From assembly GCA_902517505.1 (NCBI GenBank), contig CABYCL010000001.1, forward strand, positions 29,006 to 93,005: a stretch of DNA of 64,000 nt, given 5' to 3'. A program made the translations under genes and the position numbers. Below the pieces are notes generated by a model. That model was given only the letters and a program-made list of their open reading frames with translations, did no database searches and had not been told where the DNA came from. Origin of the DNA: an uncultured SAR86 cluster bacterium (GTDB lineage: Bacteria; Pseudomonadota; Gammaproteobacteria; Magnimaribacterales; D2472). Position 1 is the stretch's first letter; each line of letters starts with the position of its first letter. Of the stretch, positions 1 through 9,953 are shown piece after piece.

Positions 1-1
1 T

Positions 2-466
2 AGGGCAATGCCTAATACATCTTCAAAACATGGCCTTGGAATTACTGCTGTATTCAATTCAAGTTTTACAAAAAATAATCTTAAAAAAGTACTTATTTTT
101 TTGAATAAAGTAGGTATCGTCATAACAGTTGATAAAGAATCAAATATAGATACTTTTACAGGAATAATTGGCAGTGGTCCTGCCTACTTCTTTCACCTTC
201 TTAAATCATATGAAAGAAAACTTTTAACCATATCTAATGGTGATAAAAAAATGGTAAATGAAGTCATGTCTAATTTAATGAAAGGGGTTGGAATGTCTAT
301 TGAAAAGAATACCAATCTAGATAATTTAATTACAGCTGTTGCATCAAAAAAAGGAACAACTGAAGCGGGTTTAAAATACTTTAAATCAAATAAGCTAGGT
401 AATATTTTTGAGAAAGGTCTAAATACTGCTATTAAAAGATCAAAGGAAATTTCAAATGAGTTCTAA
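2..466 (+). CDS. proC: Pyrroline-5-carboxylate reductase, C-terminal part (truncated by window edge)
   Basis: RAMPNTSSKHGLG... and GSGPAYFF / KGTTEAGL motifs typical of ProC; frame open to the left edge. Confidence 0.9.
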   Translation, partial: RAMPNTSSKHGLGITAVFNSSFTKNNLKKVLIFLNKVGIVITVDKESNIDTFTGIIGSGPAYFFHLLKSYERKLLTISNGDKKMVNEVMSNLMKGVGMSIEKNTNLDNLITAVASKKGTTEAGLKYFKSNKLGNIFEKGLNTAIKRSKEISNEF

Positions 467-980
467 TATAGAGATACTAGGCTTAATATTCAATATACTA
501 AATTATGCATTTGTATTTTTGTTAATCTTTAACCTTCTAAAGGTTAATTACTTCAATCCAATAGTATCTACATTTGTTAAAGTATATAAACCAATATCAA
601 AGGTTTTTGGAATTTTTCCAATACAAGCTATCAATATTCTTGTTATTGCCATCGTTCTAAAGCTTTTATCATTAATCATATACTTCGGGAGTCAGTATGA
701 GACTTTAAATCTTTTTGGTGTTGCCATAATACAAACTTTGATGGTTACATTAAGAATTATTTTCTTTGCCGTTATTGGTGGTGTAATTTTAAGTTGGGTA
801 TCGCCTGAGAAATCTAACGCGTTTCTAGAGTTAGTAGAAGAAATTTCTCATAAATGTTTAGCGCCAATAAGAAAATATATACCCTCAGCTGGTGGATTAG
901 ATTTTTCTCCTTTATTTGTTTTAATATTATTAAATCTACTTGAATCCTTCTTATCAGATATTCTTAAATCAATAGTATGA
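456..980 (+). CDS. YggT family membrane protein
   Basis: Two hydrophobic YggT repeats, SWVSP motif, directly downstream of proC as is common. Confidence 0.85.
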   Translation: MSSNIEILGLIFNILNYAFVFLLIFNLLKVNYFNPIVSTFVKVYKPISKVFGIFPIQAINILVIAIVLKLLSLIIYFGSQYETLNLFGVAIIQTLMVTLRIIFFAVIGGVILSWVSPEKSNAFLELVEEISHKCLAPIRKYIPSAGGLDFSPLFVLILLNLLESFLSDILKSIV

Positions 981-2062
981 AGATAAAAACTGAACAAATA
1001 CATTTTTCTGAAGGATTGTCTTTAGAATCTGGTGAAAAGTTAGATTCATTTGATTTAATAATTGAGTCCTATGGTGAACTTAATGAATCAAAATCAAATG
1101 CAATTCTCTTATGTCATGCGTTTTCAGGAAATCATCATGCAGCTGGAGAAGATGAAGAATTAGGTATTGGATGGTGGGATCAAATAGTTGGTCCAAATAA
1201 AGCAATAGATACAGAAAAATATTATGTGGTTTGCTGCAATAATTTAGGTGGATGTGCTGGTTCCTCTGGCCCCACAACAATAAACGCAGCAACAAATAAA
1301 GTCTTTGGTAAAGATTTTCCTTTGGTTACTGTTGATGATTGGGTAAATTCTCAAAAAATGCTTATGGATAAATTAGATATACCTTACTGGCATTTAGTTG
1401 CTGGGGGCAGCTTGGGAGGAATGCAAGCCTTGCAATGGTCTATTGCTTATCCAGATAACATAAAAAAAGCTGGAATTTTTGCTGCAGCGGCAAAATCTAG
1501 CACACAAAATATTGCTATGAATGAAGTTGCTCGAGAATCAATAAGGAAAGATAAAAATTTTCATAATGGAGATTATTATGATCATAATGTTACACCAAAA
1601 AATGGGATAAAAACTGCTCGTATGCTTGGACATATAACTTATTTATCAGAAGAACTAATGGATTCAAGGTTTGGAAGAAAATTTCAAGATGAAGCTTCAA
1701 AAGTTGATCAGGATGTTGATTTTGAAGTTGAGAATTACTTGCAATATAAAGGCGAGAAATTTTCAGAATTTTTTGATGCCAATTCCTATATCCTTATGAC
1801 AAAAGCTATGGATGGATACGATGCTGGCAAAGATAGAAATTTAGAAGAAGCGATGGAAAATATAAAAGCTGAATTGCTAATAGTTGGATTTTATTCTGAT
1901 TGGCTTTATCCAGCAGAAAGAGGCAAAGAAATACAAATTGCAGGCATGAATAATAATATCAAATCATCCTTTGTTGTCTTTGATGGCGAGCATGGTCATG
2001 ATAGTTTCTTGTTTCACTCCACAGAATATTCAAATGTAATTAAAAAATTTATTGAATCATAA
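977..2062 (+). CDS. metX: Homoserine O-acyltransferase (MetX family alpha/beta hydrolase)
   Basis: CHAFSGNHHAAG, NNLGGCAGSSGP, GGSLGGMQALQW motifs; followed by metW. Confidence 0.93.
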   Translation: MKIKTEQIHFSEGLSLESGEKLDSFDLIIESYGELNESKSNAILLCHAFSGNHHAAGEDEELGIGWWDQIVGPNKAIDTEKYYVVCCNNLGGCAGSSGPTTINAATNKVFGKDFPLVTVDDWVNSQKMLMDKLDIPYWHLVAGGSLGGMQALQWSIAYPDNIKKAGIFAAAAKSSTQNIAMNEVARESIRKDKNFHNGDYYDHNVTPKNGIKTARMLGHITYLSEELMDSRFGRKFQDEASKVDQDVDFEVENYLQYKGEKFSEFFDANSYILMTKAMDGYDAGKDRNLEEAMENIKAELLIVGFYSDWLYPAERGKEIQIAGMNNNIKSSFVVFDGEHGHDSFLFHSTEYSNVIKKFIES

Positions 2063-2652
2063 TGGCTACAAAACTTTCAAAAATTATTAATCATTGGGTA
2101 CCTGAAAATAGCAAAGTTATTGACTTTGGTTGTGGGGATGGCTCTTTGCTAAAAGAATTAATCGAGACCAAAAATATTCTTGGGTATGGTATAGAAATAA
2201 ATAATCTAAAGATCGAAAAATGCATTGAAAAAGGTGTGCCTGTTATAAAACAAGATATCGATGAAGGCATGAATGAATTTAAATCTTCAAATTTTGATTT
2301 ATCTATTATGGCAAGGTCAATTCAATGTCTGAAAAATCCAAACTTAGCATTAAACAGAATGCTTGAACTTTCAAGAAGATGCGTTGTAACTCTTCCCAAT
2401 CTTGGTTATTGGAGATGCAGAATTAATCTTGCATCTGGAAAGATGCCTGTAACGCCTGAACTTCCATCAAGTTGGTATGAAACAGAGAATATTCATCTAT
2501 GTACGATCAAAGATTTTGAAGATCTTTGTAAAAAAGAAAATATCGAAATTAAAGATAAAGTCTTCTTAAACAAAGATGGTAGTCGTGGAGGGCTTGCTTC
2601 AATTAAACCAAATTTATTGGCGGTTGAAGGAGTATATTTGCTTGAAAAGTAA
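2062..2652 (+). CDS. metW: MetW methyltransferase-like protein
   Basis: VIDFGCGDGSLL SAM motif; metX-metW adjacency. Confidence 0.92.
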   Translation: MATKLSKIINHWVPENSKVIDFGCGDGSLLKELIETKNILGYGIEINNLKIEKCIEKGVPVIKQDIDEGMNEFKSSNFDLSIMARSIQCLKNPNLALNRMLELSRRCVVTLPNLGYWRCRINLASGKMPVTPELPSSWYETENIHLCTIKDFEDLCKKENIEIKDKVFLNKDGSRGGLASIKPNLLAVEGVYLLEK

Positions 2653-3241
2653 TGATGAAATTCTTATTGCTACATCTAATAAGGGTAAAGTAAAAGAGTT
2701 TAAGAAATTATTTCAAAATCATAATATATTTTCATTAACTGATCTAAATATCACTGACGCTATAGAGGATGGCAGTTCTTTTCTTGAGAATGCGCTCATA
2801 AAAGCTAAGCATGGTGCTAAAGAATCAAAAAAATATTCCATAGCAGATGATTCTGGACTTGTTGTTCCTGGTCTTGATTTTGAACCTGGTATCTTTTCAG
2901 CAAGATATGCCGGTGAGAATGCGACTGATAAAGAAAATAGAGATAAAGTAATAAAGAAACTAAATGAAAAAAATGTAAAAAACCTTGATGCTTACTATAT
3001 TTGTGTTCTAGTTGGAGTGAGAGATGAGAATGATTCTATTCCCATAATCGCTCAAGGTAAAATTCATGGGAAAATTTCTGTGGAAAGCTCGGGCGAAGGT
3101 GGGTTTGGATATGACAAGATCTTTTATCCGAACGATTATTCATGTTCTATGGCATCAATAGAACAAGATGTAAAAAATAAAATAAGCCATAGAGCCATTG
3201 CTACTTCAAAGTTTATAGAGATATTTAATAATCAACTATGA
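2642..3241 (+). CDS. rdgB: XTP/dITP pyrophosphatase; TTG start inferred
   Basis: ILIATSNKGKVKEF, ADDSGL, GEGGFGYDKIFYP, SHRAIA motifs; ORF track start at 2576 overlaps metW too far. Confidence 0.9.
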   Translation: MKSNDEILIATSNKGKVKEFKKLFQNHNIFSLTDLNITDAIEDGSSFLENALIKAKHGAKESKKYSIADDSGLVVPGLDFEPGIFSARYAGENATDKENRDKVIKKLNEKNVKNLDAYYICVLVGVRDENDSIPIIAQGKIHGKISVESSGEGGFGYDKIFYPNDYSCSMASIEQDVKNKISHRAIATSKFIEIFNNQL

Positions 3242-3883
3242 AGATCTCTCATAGTTAAATTTAAAAACTCTTCTTCCTTCAAACTCCCCTCTTTGTTCAA
3301 ATTTTGTAAGGTTATTCTTTTCTAAATATATTTTTTCAGACTTGATAAATAAGCCCTCTGATTCTAATAAATTCTTAATACTTTCAGCATAATTTTCCCA
3401 ATCGGTTGAAATGTATAAATTTCCACTCTCTTTAATGAAGCCATGAATCATATTTAAAAAATCTTTATTAATTAGTCTTCTTTTGTGATGTCTGTCTTTT
3501 GGCCAAGGATCTGGACAAATAATCTTTACTGAATCAAATGTCTTTGTAGGATCTGCATCAAGAAGCAATCGAATATCATCTGAAAATATTCTTATATTTT
3601 TTATATCATTTTCCTTAATCTTTGAAACAAGCATTCCTATGCCTGACTTATAAACCTCAGAACCTATAAATAAAATTTCAGGATTTTTTATGGCTTGTTG
3701 AACCAAGTGTCCAGCGTTTCCAAATCCTATTTCTAAGCAACATTCATTGAAATTTTTTAACTCGTATTGGACTTCATTGATTGTGTGTACTGAAAAGTCA
3801 GGTAAGTATTTTAAGCTTTGTTCTTGTTTCTTAGTGATTCTGCCTCTTCTTTTTACAAAAGATGGAAGAAATTTTAACCGCAT
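3236..3883 (-). CDS. trmB: tRNA (guanine-N7)-methyltransferase
   Basis: LEIGFGNAGHL, CPDPWPKDRHHKRRL motifs. Confidence 0.93.
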   Translation of the reverse strand: MRLKFLPSFVKRRGRITKKQEQSLKYLPDFSVHTINEVQYELKNFNECCLEIGFGNAGHLVQQAIKNPEILFIGSEVYKSGIGMLVSKIKENDIKNIRIFSDDIRLLLDADPTKTFDSVKIICPDPWPKDRHHKRRLINKDFLNMIHGFIKESGNLYISTDWENYAESIKNLLESEGLFIKSEKIYLEKNNLTKFEQRGEFEGRRVFKFNYERSS

Positions 3884-3898
3884 TTTTTAACGATAGAT

Positions 3899-4759
3899 TT
3901 ATGCAAAATCTACCATTAATGATTTTAATTTTTTAAGAGCACTATTTTCTATTTGTCTTATTCTCTCAGCAGAAACTTCATATTCGTCTGCTAGATCGTG
4001 AAGCGTTGCTTTCTTATCAGATAAATATCTTCTTTGCAGGATGTCTTTGCTTCTGTCATCAAGCATTTTTAATGCAGCAATAAGCTCCTGTTTATTTACT
4101 TGATCAGCTTGTTCGGAAGCAACAATAACTTCTGGGTCATATCTTTTATCTTCCAAGTACTGAGCTGGTGCCATAATTTCATCATCATCTCCAGTTGAAG
4201 TTGGAGCATCAAAAGAAGAATCATTTGAAGACAGTCTGTTCTCCATATGAAGAACATCTTTAACTTCTACATTTAAATCTTTTGCAATTTTTTCAGCTTC
4301 TTCCTTTGTAAGCCAATCTAAAGATTTCTTTTTACTTCTCAAATTAAAAAAGAGTTTTCTTTGAGCTTTAGTGGTCGCTATCTTTACTTGTCTCCAATTT
4401 CTAAGAATATATTCATGAATCTCTGCTTTAATCCAATGAACAGCAAATGAAACTAATTTTACGCCTCTATGAGGATCATATTTGTCTACAGCTTTCATGA
4501 GCCCAACATTTCCCTCTTGAACAATATCGCCTAGTGGTAATCCATAGCCTTGATAAGATCTTGCAATATGAACAACAAATCTCAGATGATGAATAACTAA
4601 TTGTCTTGCAGCATCAAGGTCATCTTCTTCATAAAGCTTTAATGCAAGCTCTTGCTCCTCTTCTTTTGTAAGAATAGGTATTGAATGAACAGATGAAAGA
4701 TACGATTCTATATCCTTACCTGGACTATTAAGTTGTGAAGGTTGTAACTGTGTGCCCAT
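3899..4759 (-). CDS. rpoH: RNA polymerase sigma-32 factor
   Basis: HLRFVVHIARSYQGYGLPLGDIVQEGNVGLMKAVDKYDP; C-terminal HTH. Confidence 0.95.
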   Translation of the reverse strand: MGTQLQPSQLNSPGKDIESYLSSVHSIPILTKEEEQELALKLYEEDDLDAARQLVIHHLRFVVHIARSYQGYGLPLGDIVQEGNVGLMKAVDKYDPHRGVKLVSFAVHWIKAEIHEYILRNWRQVKIATTKAQRKLFFNLRSKKKSLDWLTKEEAEKIAKDLNVEVKDVLHMENRLSSNDSSFDAPTSTGDDDEIMAPAQYLEDKRYDPEVIVASEQADQVNKQELIAALKMLDDRSKDILQRRYLSDKKATLHDLADEYEVSAERIRQIENSALKKLKSLMVDFA

Positions 4760-4813
4760 AATATAAAATTTAATTATAATACATTATATCAATTTATTAT
4801 GATTAATTAGAAA

Positions 4814-5626
4814 TTATACCAATTTTTTAAAAAAATCTCCTAAAAGTGGTAAAAAATCATCTTTTATTGAATTATTTCTAAATGCAATGAAGTATGGATT
4901 AAGTATGGATGTCTGTTTTGCATAATCTAATTCACTGTAATCCTCAATCTTAATAACACTTCCGCCATAACTTGATAGAACTGCTTGTGCTGCTGCTATA
5001 TCCCATTCAGAAGTTGGGCCAAATCTTGGATAAATATCAGCCTCATTATCAGCCAGACTACATAATTTCAATGAACTACCCTTTTCAATAATCTCATAGT
5101 CAATATTATTACCACTTAGATATTCAAGAAACGCTTTATCATTATCACTTTTATGACTTTTGCTCGTAACTATTCTGGGTTTTTCAACAGATTTAGAATC
5201 ATATTCATTATTATCAAAAATAGAGCCATGCCAAATTTTTCCAGTCACTGGTTCACCGACAATTCCAAATACCGCTTTCTTGTCGTTAATCAATGCGATA
5301 TTCACTGTAAATTCATCTGTTTTATTTATAAATTCTTTTGTTCCATCTAAAGGATCAATTAGCCAGTATGTTTCGTCTAAACTTTTTATTTGATCTTCAT
5401 TGAAGGTTTCCTCTGAGATAATTGAAATATCATTTGATATTTTTTTTAATGAGTCCAAAATTATTTCATTAGATTTTTTATCCGCTTTTGTTAAGGGTGA
5501 ACCATCTGATTTTTCTTCTTGACCAAAGCTATCAGAATTATAAATCTGCATAATTTCGTTTGAAGCAGAATTGATACATTCTTCTAGAGTGTCTAAATGA
5601 TTATCAAAAAAAGTTTTATTTATCAT
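4814..5626 (-). CDS. cysQ: 3'(2'),5'-bisphosphate nucleotidase (inositol monophosphatase family)
   Basis: DPLDGTKEF and SEWDIAAAQAVL motifs; internal Met start MINKTFF preferred. Confidence 0.85.
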   Translation of the reverse strand: MINKTFFDNHLDTLEECINSASNEIMQIYNSDSFGQEEKSDGSPLTKADKKSNEIILDSLKKISNDISIISEETFNEDQIKSLDETYWLIDPLDGTKEFINKTDEFTVNIALINDKKAVFGIVGEPVTGKIWHGSIFDNNEYDSKSVEKPRIVTSKSHKSDNDKAFLEYLSGNNIDYEIIEKGSSLKLCSLADNEADIYPRFGPTSEWDIAAAQAVLSSYGGSVIKIEDYSELDYAKQTSILNPYFIAFRNNSIKDDFLPLLGDFFKKLV

Positions 5627-5630
5627 TTTT

Positions 5631-6758
5631 TCAAATATCACAAGTTTGGTTCTCAAGATTTATATAATCGATTGCTTCTAGCATTTTATAATGAATATCT
5701 GTGTTATCCATCAGCCCTTGAAATAATTCTGCTCCGGGCCCATAGGCTTGCACTCCTACAGGAATAGAAGTATGTCTACCTGTGCCCCATTGAATAATAA
5801 CTTTATCACCGTCTTGCTTAAGAATTTGCAAGCCTCCAGTTTCGTGATCTGATGTTACTATCAATAATGTATTGCTATTTTTATTTACAAATTTAATCAA
5901 ATCTTTAATTGTTAAATCAAAATCTCTAAACTCTTCTACCATTTTATTTGCGTCATTATCGTGTCCAGCCCAATCTATTTGACTTCCCTCAGTCATCAAA
6001 AAAAAGCCATTACACTGGTTGTTCAAATGCTGTAATGCAAAGCTTGTCATTTGTCTCTGAGTTGGTTTTTGATTTGATCGTTCAATACCATCATCATCAA
6101 AAAGGCCAATAAGCTTTTTAGAATAATCAAAATTTAATTGCAAAGATTCTTTTGCTGTTAGCAAATGATGAGTATCATTAATTTTATTCAAATCAAATAA
6201 TTCTTTACCTCCTCCCAGCGCAATATCGATTGGAGAATTAATAAGTTGATTGGCAATATTCTTATATTCATACCTGCTGTCAGTATGAGCATATAAAGCT
6301 GCCGGCGTTGCATGAGTTACTGAAGATGTGGCAACTATGCCTGAGGCATAACCCTTTTTATGAAGCATTTCTACAATGGTCTCTAATACTTCCTTATCTG
6401 GATCTAATGACAAATATCTATTTTTTGTTTTATGTCCGGTTGACCAACTTGTTGCTGCAGCAGCTGAGTCTGTATATGCATTATTATGAGAATGGGTTAA
6501 AGAGGTGCCATGATATGGCATTTGATCAATGAAAAGTCTATGGTCTAAGCCACCAATAGCAATTCTAGATAAAGTTATTTGATTAGGTCCAACTCCATCT
6601 CCAATAGCAAGAATTATATTTTTAGCTTTTAAATTATCAGAAAAATTCTTTATTTCAATAACTTCTGTTTCTTTTTTGCCAATTGAAATCGATTCAGTCT
6701 TCTTAGATGTATCACATGATGAGATTACTAAGATTACTATAAGAAAAATATATTTCAT
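5631..6758 (-). CDS. Alkaline phosphatase, lipoprotein
   Basis: IGDGVGPNQ, TDSAAAATSWSTGHKT, SDHETGG motifs; lipobox ISSC. Confidence 0.92.
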   Translation of the reverse strand: MKYIFLIVILVISSCDTSKKTESISIGKKETEVIEIKNFSDNLKAKNIILAIGDGVGPNQITLSRIAIGGLDHRLFIDQMPYHGTSLTHSHNNAYTDSAAAATSWSTGHKTKNRYLSLDPDKEVLETIVEMLHKKGYASGIVATSSVTHATPAALYAHTDSRYEYKNIANQLINSPIDIALGGGKELFDLNKINDTHHLLTAKESLQLNFDYSKKLIGLFDDDGIERSNQKPTQRQMTSFALQHLNNQCNGFFLMTEGSQIDWAGHDNDANKMVEEFRDFDLTIKDLIKFVNKNSNTLLIVTSDHETGGLQILKQDGDKVIIQWGTGRHTSIPVGVQAYGPGAELFQGLMDNTDIHYKMLEAIDYINLENQTCDI

Positions 6759-6764
6759 TAAATT

Positions 6765-7601
6765 TTAATCGAGTGCTTTTAATCTTTGATTTACTCTATC
6801 GCTCTGCTCAGGAAAACAACTCCAGCAATGCTCATATAAAGCTTCTTCCCACTCACCATACATAGGATTAATTAGCATATACCATTTTTCTCCCCACATG
6901 CTTGCATATATATCTATGAGTGCCTTTCTACTATCTATACTTGTTGCAGTCTCCTCCATAGGTATAAAGTCATCTAGTTGGTCTCCAAAAATTTGAATAA
7001 CTCGAAAATCTTTCTTTATTAAATCTCTGCGACTTGTTTTATCAGAAGCCCAACCTTTTTCATTCTTCATAAGCAGTACATCTCTATCATTATCTAAAGG
7101 TAGTCCTAAAGCTTTAATATTATTCCTAGTATATTCTTCTAAATCATGAGTTCTGTTTGTAACATAGAAAATTTTGACGCCTTTAGAATCTGCATAACTA
7201 AGATATTCTTTTACGCCAGGAAGTGCGCCTGCAGATTCTTCATAAACCCATTCTTTCCAACCAACTGGATAATTTGTTCCATTTTTAATACTTCTTACTT
7301 GGTGCTCTGAATTATCAAGAACAGTTTCATCAATATCTAAAATGACTGCAGGTGGTAAACTTTGATAACCATTCTTTTGATTTAATAGAGCAGTCCAAGA
7401 TTTGTCTGCTAATGCCTTATCAATATTCCTTTGAGCAGATGCATAGGCTTGAAAAGTATTCGCCTTGTATTCAGCAGATGTTCTTTTAAATAAGACTGCA
7501 AGAAGTGATTGTTTTTGATAAGAGTTATCAATTTCACTTGCAAAAGGTGCATGATTGAAAAAAATTATGCAGTATAAAAAAATGTGTCTTAGTGATTTCA
7601 T
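6765..7601 (-). CDS. HAD family acid phosphatase / e(P4)-like 5'-nucleotidase
   Basis: VILDIDETVLDNS, YVTNRTHD, FGDQLDDF motifs; signal peptide. Confidence 0.88.
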   Translation of the reverse strand: MKSLRHIFLYCIIFFNHAPFASEIDNSYQKQSLLAVLFKRTSAEYKANTFQAYASAQRNIDKALADKSWTALLNQKNGYQSLPPAVILDIDETVLDNSEHQVRSIKNGTNYPVGWKEWVYEESAGALPGVKEYLSYADSKGVKIFYVTNRTHDLEEYTRNNIKALGLPLDNDRDVLLMKNEKGWASDKTSRRDLIKKDFRVIQIFGDQLDDFIPMEETATSIDSRKALIDIYASMWGEKWYMLINPMYGEWEEALYEHCWSCFPEQSDRVNQRLKALD

Positions 7602-7652
7602 GGTTCAAGAGCATTATAATGCTTAATTAAATTAAGTTACAAAAGCATATTT

Positions 7653-7811
7653 ATGGATAACAAAATTATAGAGAATTTAGAAAAATTAAAAAAAATGTTG
7701 GTTCTTCTGAGTGAAGATAGAAAAGTAGTATTATCTCACCATAAAACGTTTGAACATGTTGAAAAAATGAGATCAATCGTCAATGAATCAATAGATATAG
7801 CGAGGGAATAA
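7653..7811 (+). CDS. Small hypothetical protein, 52 aa (not in ORF track)
   Basis: MDNKIIENLEKLKKMLVLLSEDRKVVLSHHKTFEHVEKMRSIVNESIDIARE*; TAATG overlap with the next CDS. Confidence 0.55.
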   Translation: MDNKIIENLEKLKKMLVLLSEDRKVVLSHHKTFEHVEKMRSIVNESIDIARE

Positions 7812-8677
7812 TGGCTGACAAAAAATATAAATGTTTTGATATAAGTGTTTCAGATCATGTAGCAAATTTAGTTTTATCTCGACCAGATGAATTAAATACA
7901 ATGTCTAGAGACTTTTGGGTTGAGCTCGGAGATGTTTGTGAAGAAATAAATAGAAATTCAGAGATTAGAGTAGTTGTTATGTCTTCAACTGGTAAACATT
8001 TTTGTGCAGGAATGGATTTAAGCGCTTTCTCTAATGGTGTAGATAATATCCCAGATGATAAAAAGCCAGATAATTCAAGAATTGGTGAGGCTGTTTATAG
8101 AGTGGCAAAAGAACTTCAGGGATATATAAGTTCTTTAGAAAAAATTAGAGTGCCTGTCATTGCGGCAATTCAAGGTGGATGCGTTGGTGGAGCTGTGGAT
8201 TTAGTTACTGCATGCGATATTAGAATGGCCTCTAATGATGCATTTTTCTGTATTCAAGAAATAAATATTGGTATGGCAGCTGATGTGGGAACTCTTCAAA
8301 GACTACCTAAACTTATTCCAGATTCTAAAATGCGTGAGATGGCATATACAGGCAGAAGGATGTATGCAGAAGAAGCTAAGGATGCTGGTTTAGTAAGTGA
8401 TGTCTTTGAATCACAAGAAAAACTTCTTGAGGGAGCAAATAAAATAGCAAATGAAATTGCTTCAAAGTCTCCAGTTGCAATATATGGACTCAAAGCAGTT
8501 ATGAACTATTCAAGAGATCATAATGTAAATGATAGTTTGGAATATAACGCATTGTGGAGTGGAGCGATGCTAAGTCAAAAAGATATGACTGAAGCCATGA
8601 CAGCTAATATGGAAAAAAGAGAAGCATCATTTGATAAATTAGTTGATGTAAAGAAATTTAACGAATCAGATTCTTAG
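7811..8677 (+). CDS. Enoyl-CoA hydratase/isomerase family (crotonase)
   Basis: HFCAGMDL, AAIQGGCVGGAVDL motifs. Confidence 0.9.
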   Translation: MADKKYKCFDISVSDHVANLVLSRPDELNTMSRDFWVELGDVCEEINRNSEIRVVVMSSTGKHFCAGMDLSAFSNGVDNIPDDKKPDNSRIGEAVYRVAKELQGYISSLEKIRVPVIAAIQGGCVGGAVDLVTACDIRMASNDAFFCIQEINIGMAADVGTLQRLPKLIPDSKMREMAYTGRRMYAEEAKDAGLVSDVFESQEKLLEGANKIANEIASKSPVAIYGLKAVMNYSRDHNVNDSLEYNALWSGAMLSQKDMTEAMTANMEKREASFDKLVDVKKFNESDS

Positions 8678-9444
8678 GGTTTTCTTAAGAAGACAGGCAC
8701 GGTCGCTGTGGATTCAGCTTTAGAATATTTATAACCGTCTAAATTAAAACTAGATAGTGCTTCAAAATCAGTTACTTTGTTTTGAATAATCCATCTTGCC
8801 ATTAAACCTCTTGCTTTTTTTGCATAGAAGCTAATGATTTTATATTTACCATTCTTATAATCTTTGAATGTTGGAGTAACTATATTTACTTCTTCAGGTA
8901 ATTTTCCTAAAACTGTAAAGTATTCTTTAGAAGCTAAATTAATTAAAAGATCAGACTTTTGATTTGTTAATTCCTCTAATACATTTTTTTGTACTTTATT
9001 ACCCCAAAATTCATACAGATTCTTTCCTTGTGAAGTTTCTAACTTAGTTCCCATTTCTAATCTATATGGCTTCATTACATCTAATGGTCTTAAAATTCCG
9101 TATAACCCAGATAAGATTCTTATATGTTTTTGAGCAAACTTCATTTCAGATTTACTTAAATCTTCTGCTTGAAGTCCTTGATAAACGTCACCTTTAAAAA
9201 CTAACATTGATGGCTTTGAATCAGCAGAAACTTTTTTAGATGGTGACCATGATTGATATCTATCATAGTTAAGGGTTGCAAGTTTATCACTAAGCCCCAT
9301 AAGTGATGCAATATCCTTGGGTTCTTTCTCTTTTAATTCACCAATTAGTTTTGATGACTGATTTAAAAATGCAGGCACAGAATATTCATTTGATGCATCA
9401 AATTCGTAATCAAGTGTTTTTGCTGGAGAAAGTACTATAATCAT
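8674..9444 (-). CDS. yaaA: Peroxide stress protein YaaA (DUF328)
   Basis: MIIVLSPAKTLDYE, LSGLYGILRPLDVMKPYRLEMGT, SFYAKKARGLMARW. Confidence 0.93.
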   Translation of the reverse strand: MIIVLSPAKTLDYEFDASNEYSVPAFLNQSSKLIGELKEKEPKDIASLMGLSDKLATLNYDRYQSWSPSKKVSADSKPSMLVFKGDVYQGLQAEDLSKSEMKFAQKHIRILSGLYGILRPLDVMKPYRLEMGTKLETSQGKNLYEFWGNKVQKNVLEELTNQKSDLLINLASKEYFTVLGKLPEEVNIVTPTFKDYKNGKYKIISFYAKKARGLMARWIIQNKVTDFEALSSFNLDGYKYSKAESTATVPVFLRKP

Positions 9445-9482
9445 TGCTGTATTCTAACGAATATCATGAGGCTTATTCAATA

Positions 9483-9953
9483 ATGTATATAGAAAAAATG
9501 ATAAATTCTTTTGGAAAATTCATATCATTGATGATTCCTATCATGACAATATTAATGATAGTGATAATAGTGGCTAGATATTTCTTTGGTATTGGTTTAA
9601 CTGGCCTCCAAGAGTTGGTGCTTTATATGCATGCTTTAATTTTTCTTGGTTGTGCCGGTTACGTTCATTACAGGGATGAGCACGTTAGGGTAGATATTTT
9701 TTATAGAGAATCCTCAGATTTATATAAAAGAAATATTAATTATTTCTTAAGTCTAGTTTTTCTAATTCCAGTTTGTTTTGTTATCGGTTACTACTCGATA
9801 GAATTAATTGAGATGTCTTGGAAGATAAAAGAGGTTTCAACAGAGGCAGGTGGTTTAAATTATGTGTACCTTCAAAAAACACTAATTATTCTTTTTCCAA
9901 TGACCCTACTTTTGACTTATTTGTATCAACTAATGGGTGGCAAATGGAAATAA
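9483..9953 (+). CDS. TRAP transporter small permease (DctQ)
   Basis: Four TM segments, DctQ-like LTGLQELVLYMHALIFLGCAGYVHYRDEHVRVD. Confidence 0.88.
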   Translation: MYIEKMINSFGKFISLMIPIMTILMIVIIVARYFFGIGLTGLQELVLYMHALIFLGCAGYVHYRDEHVRVDIFYRESSDLYKRNINYFLSLVFLIPVCFVIGYYSIELIEMSWKIKEVSTEAGGLNYVYLQKTLIILFPMTLLLTYLYQLMGGKWK

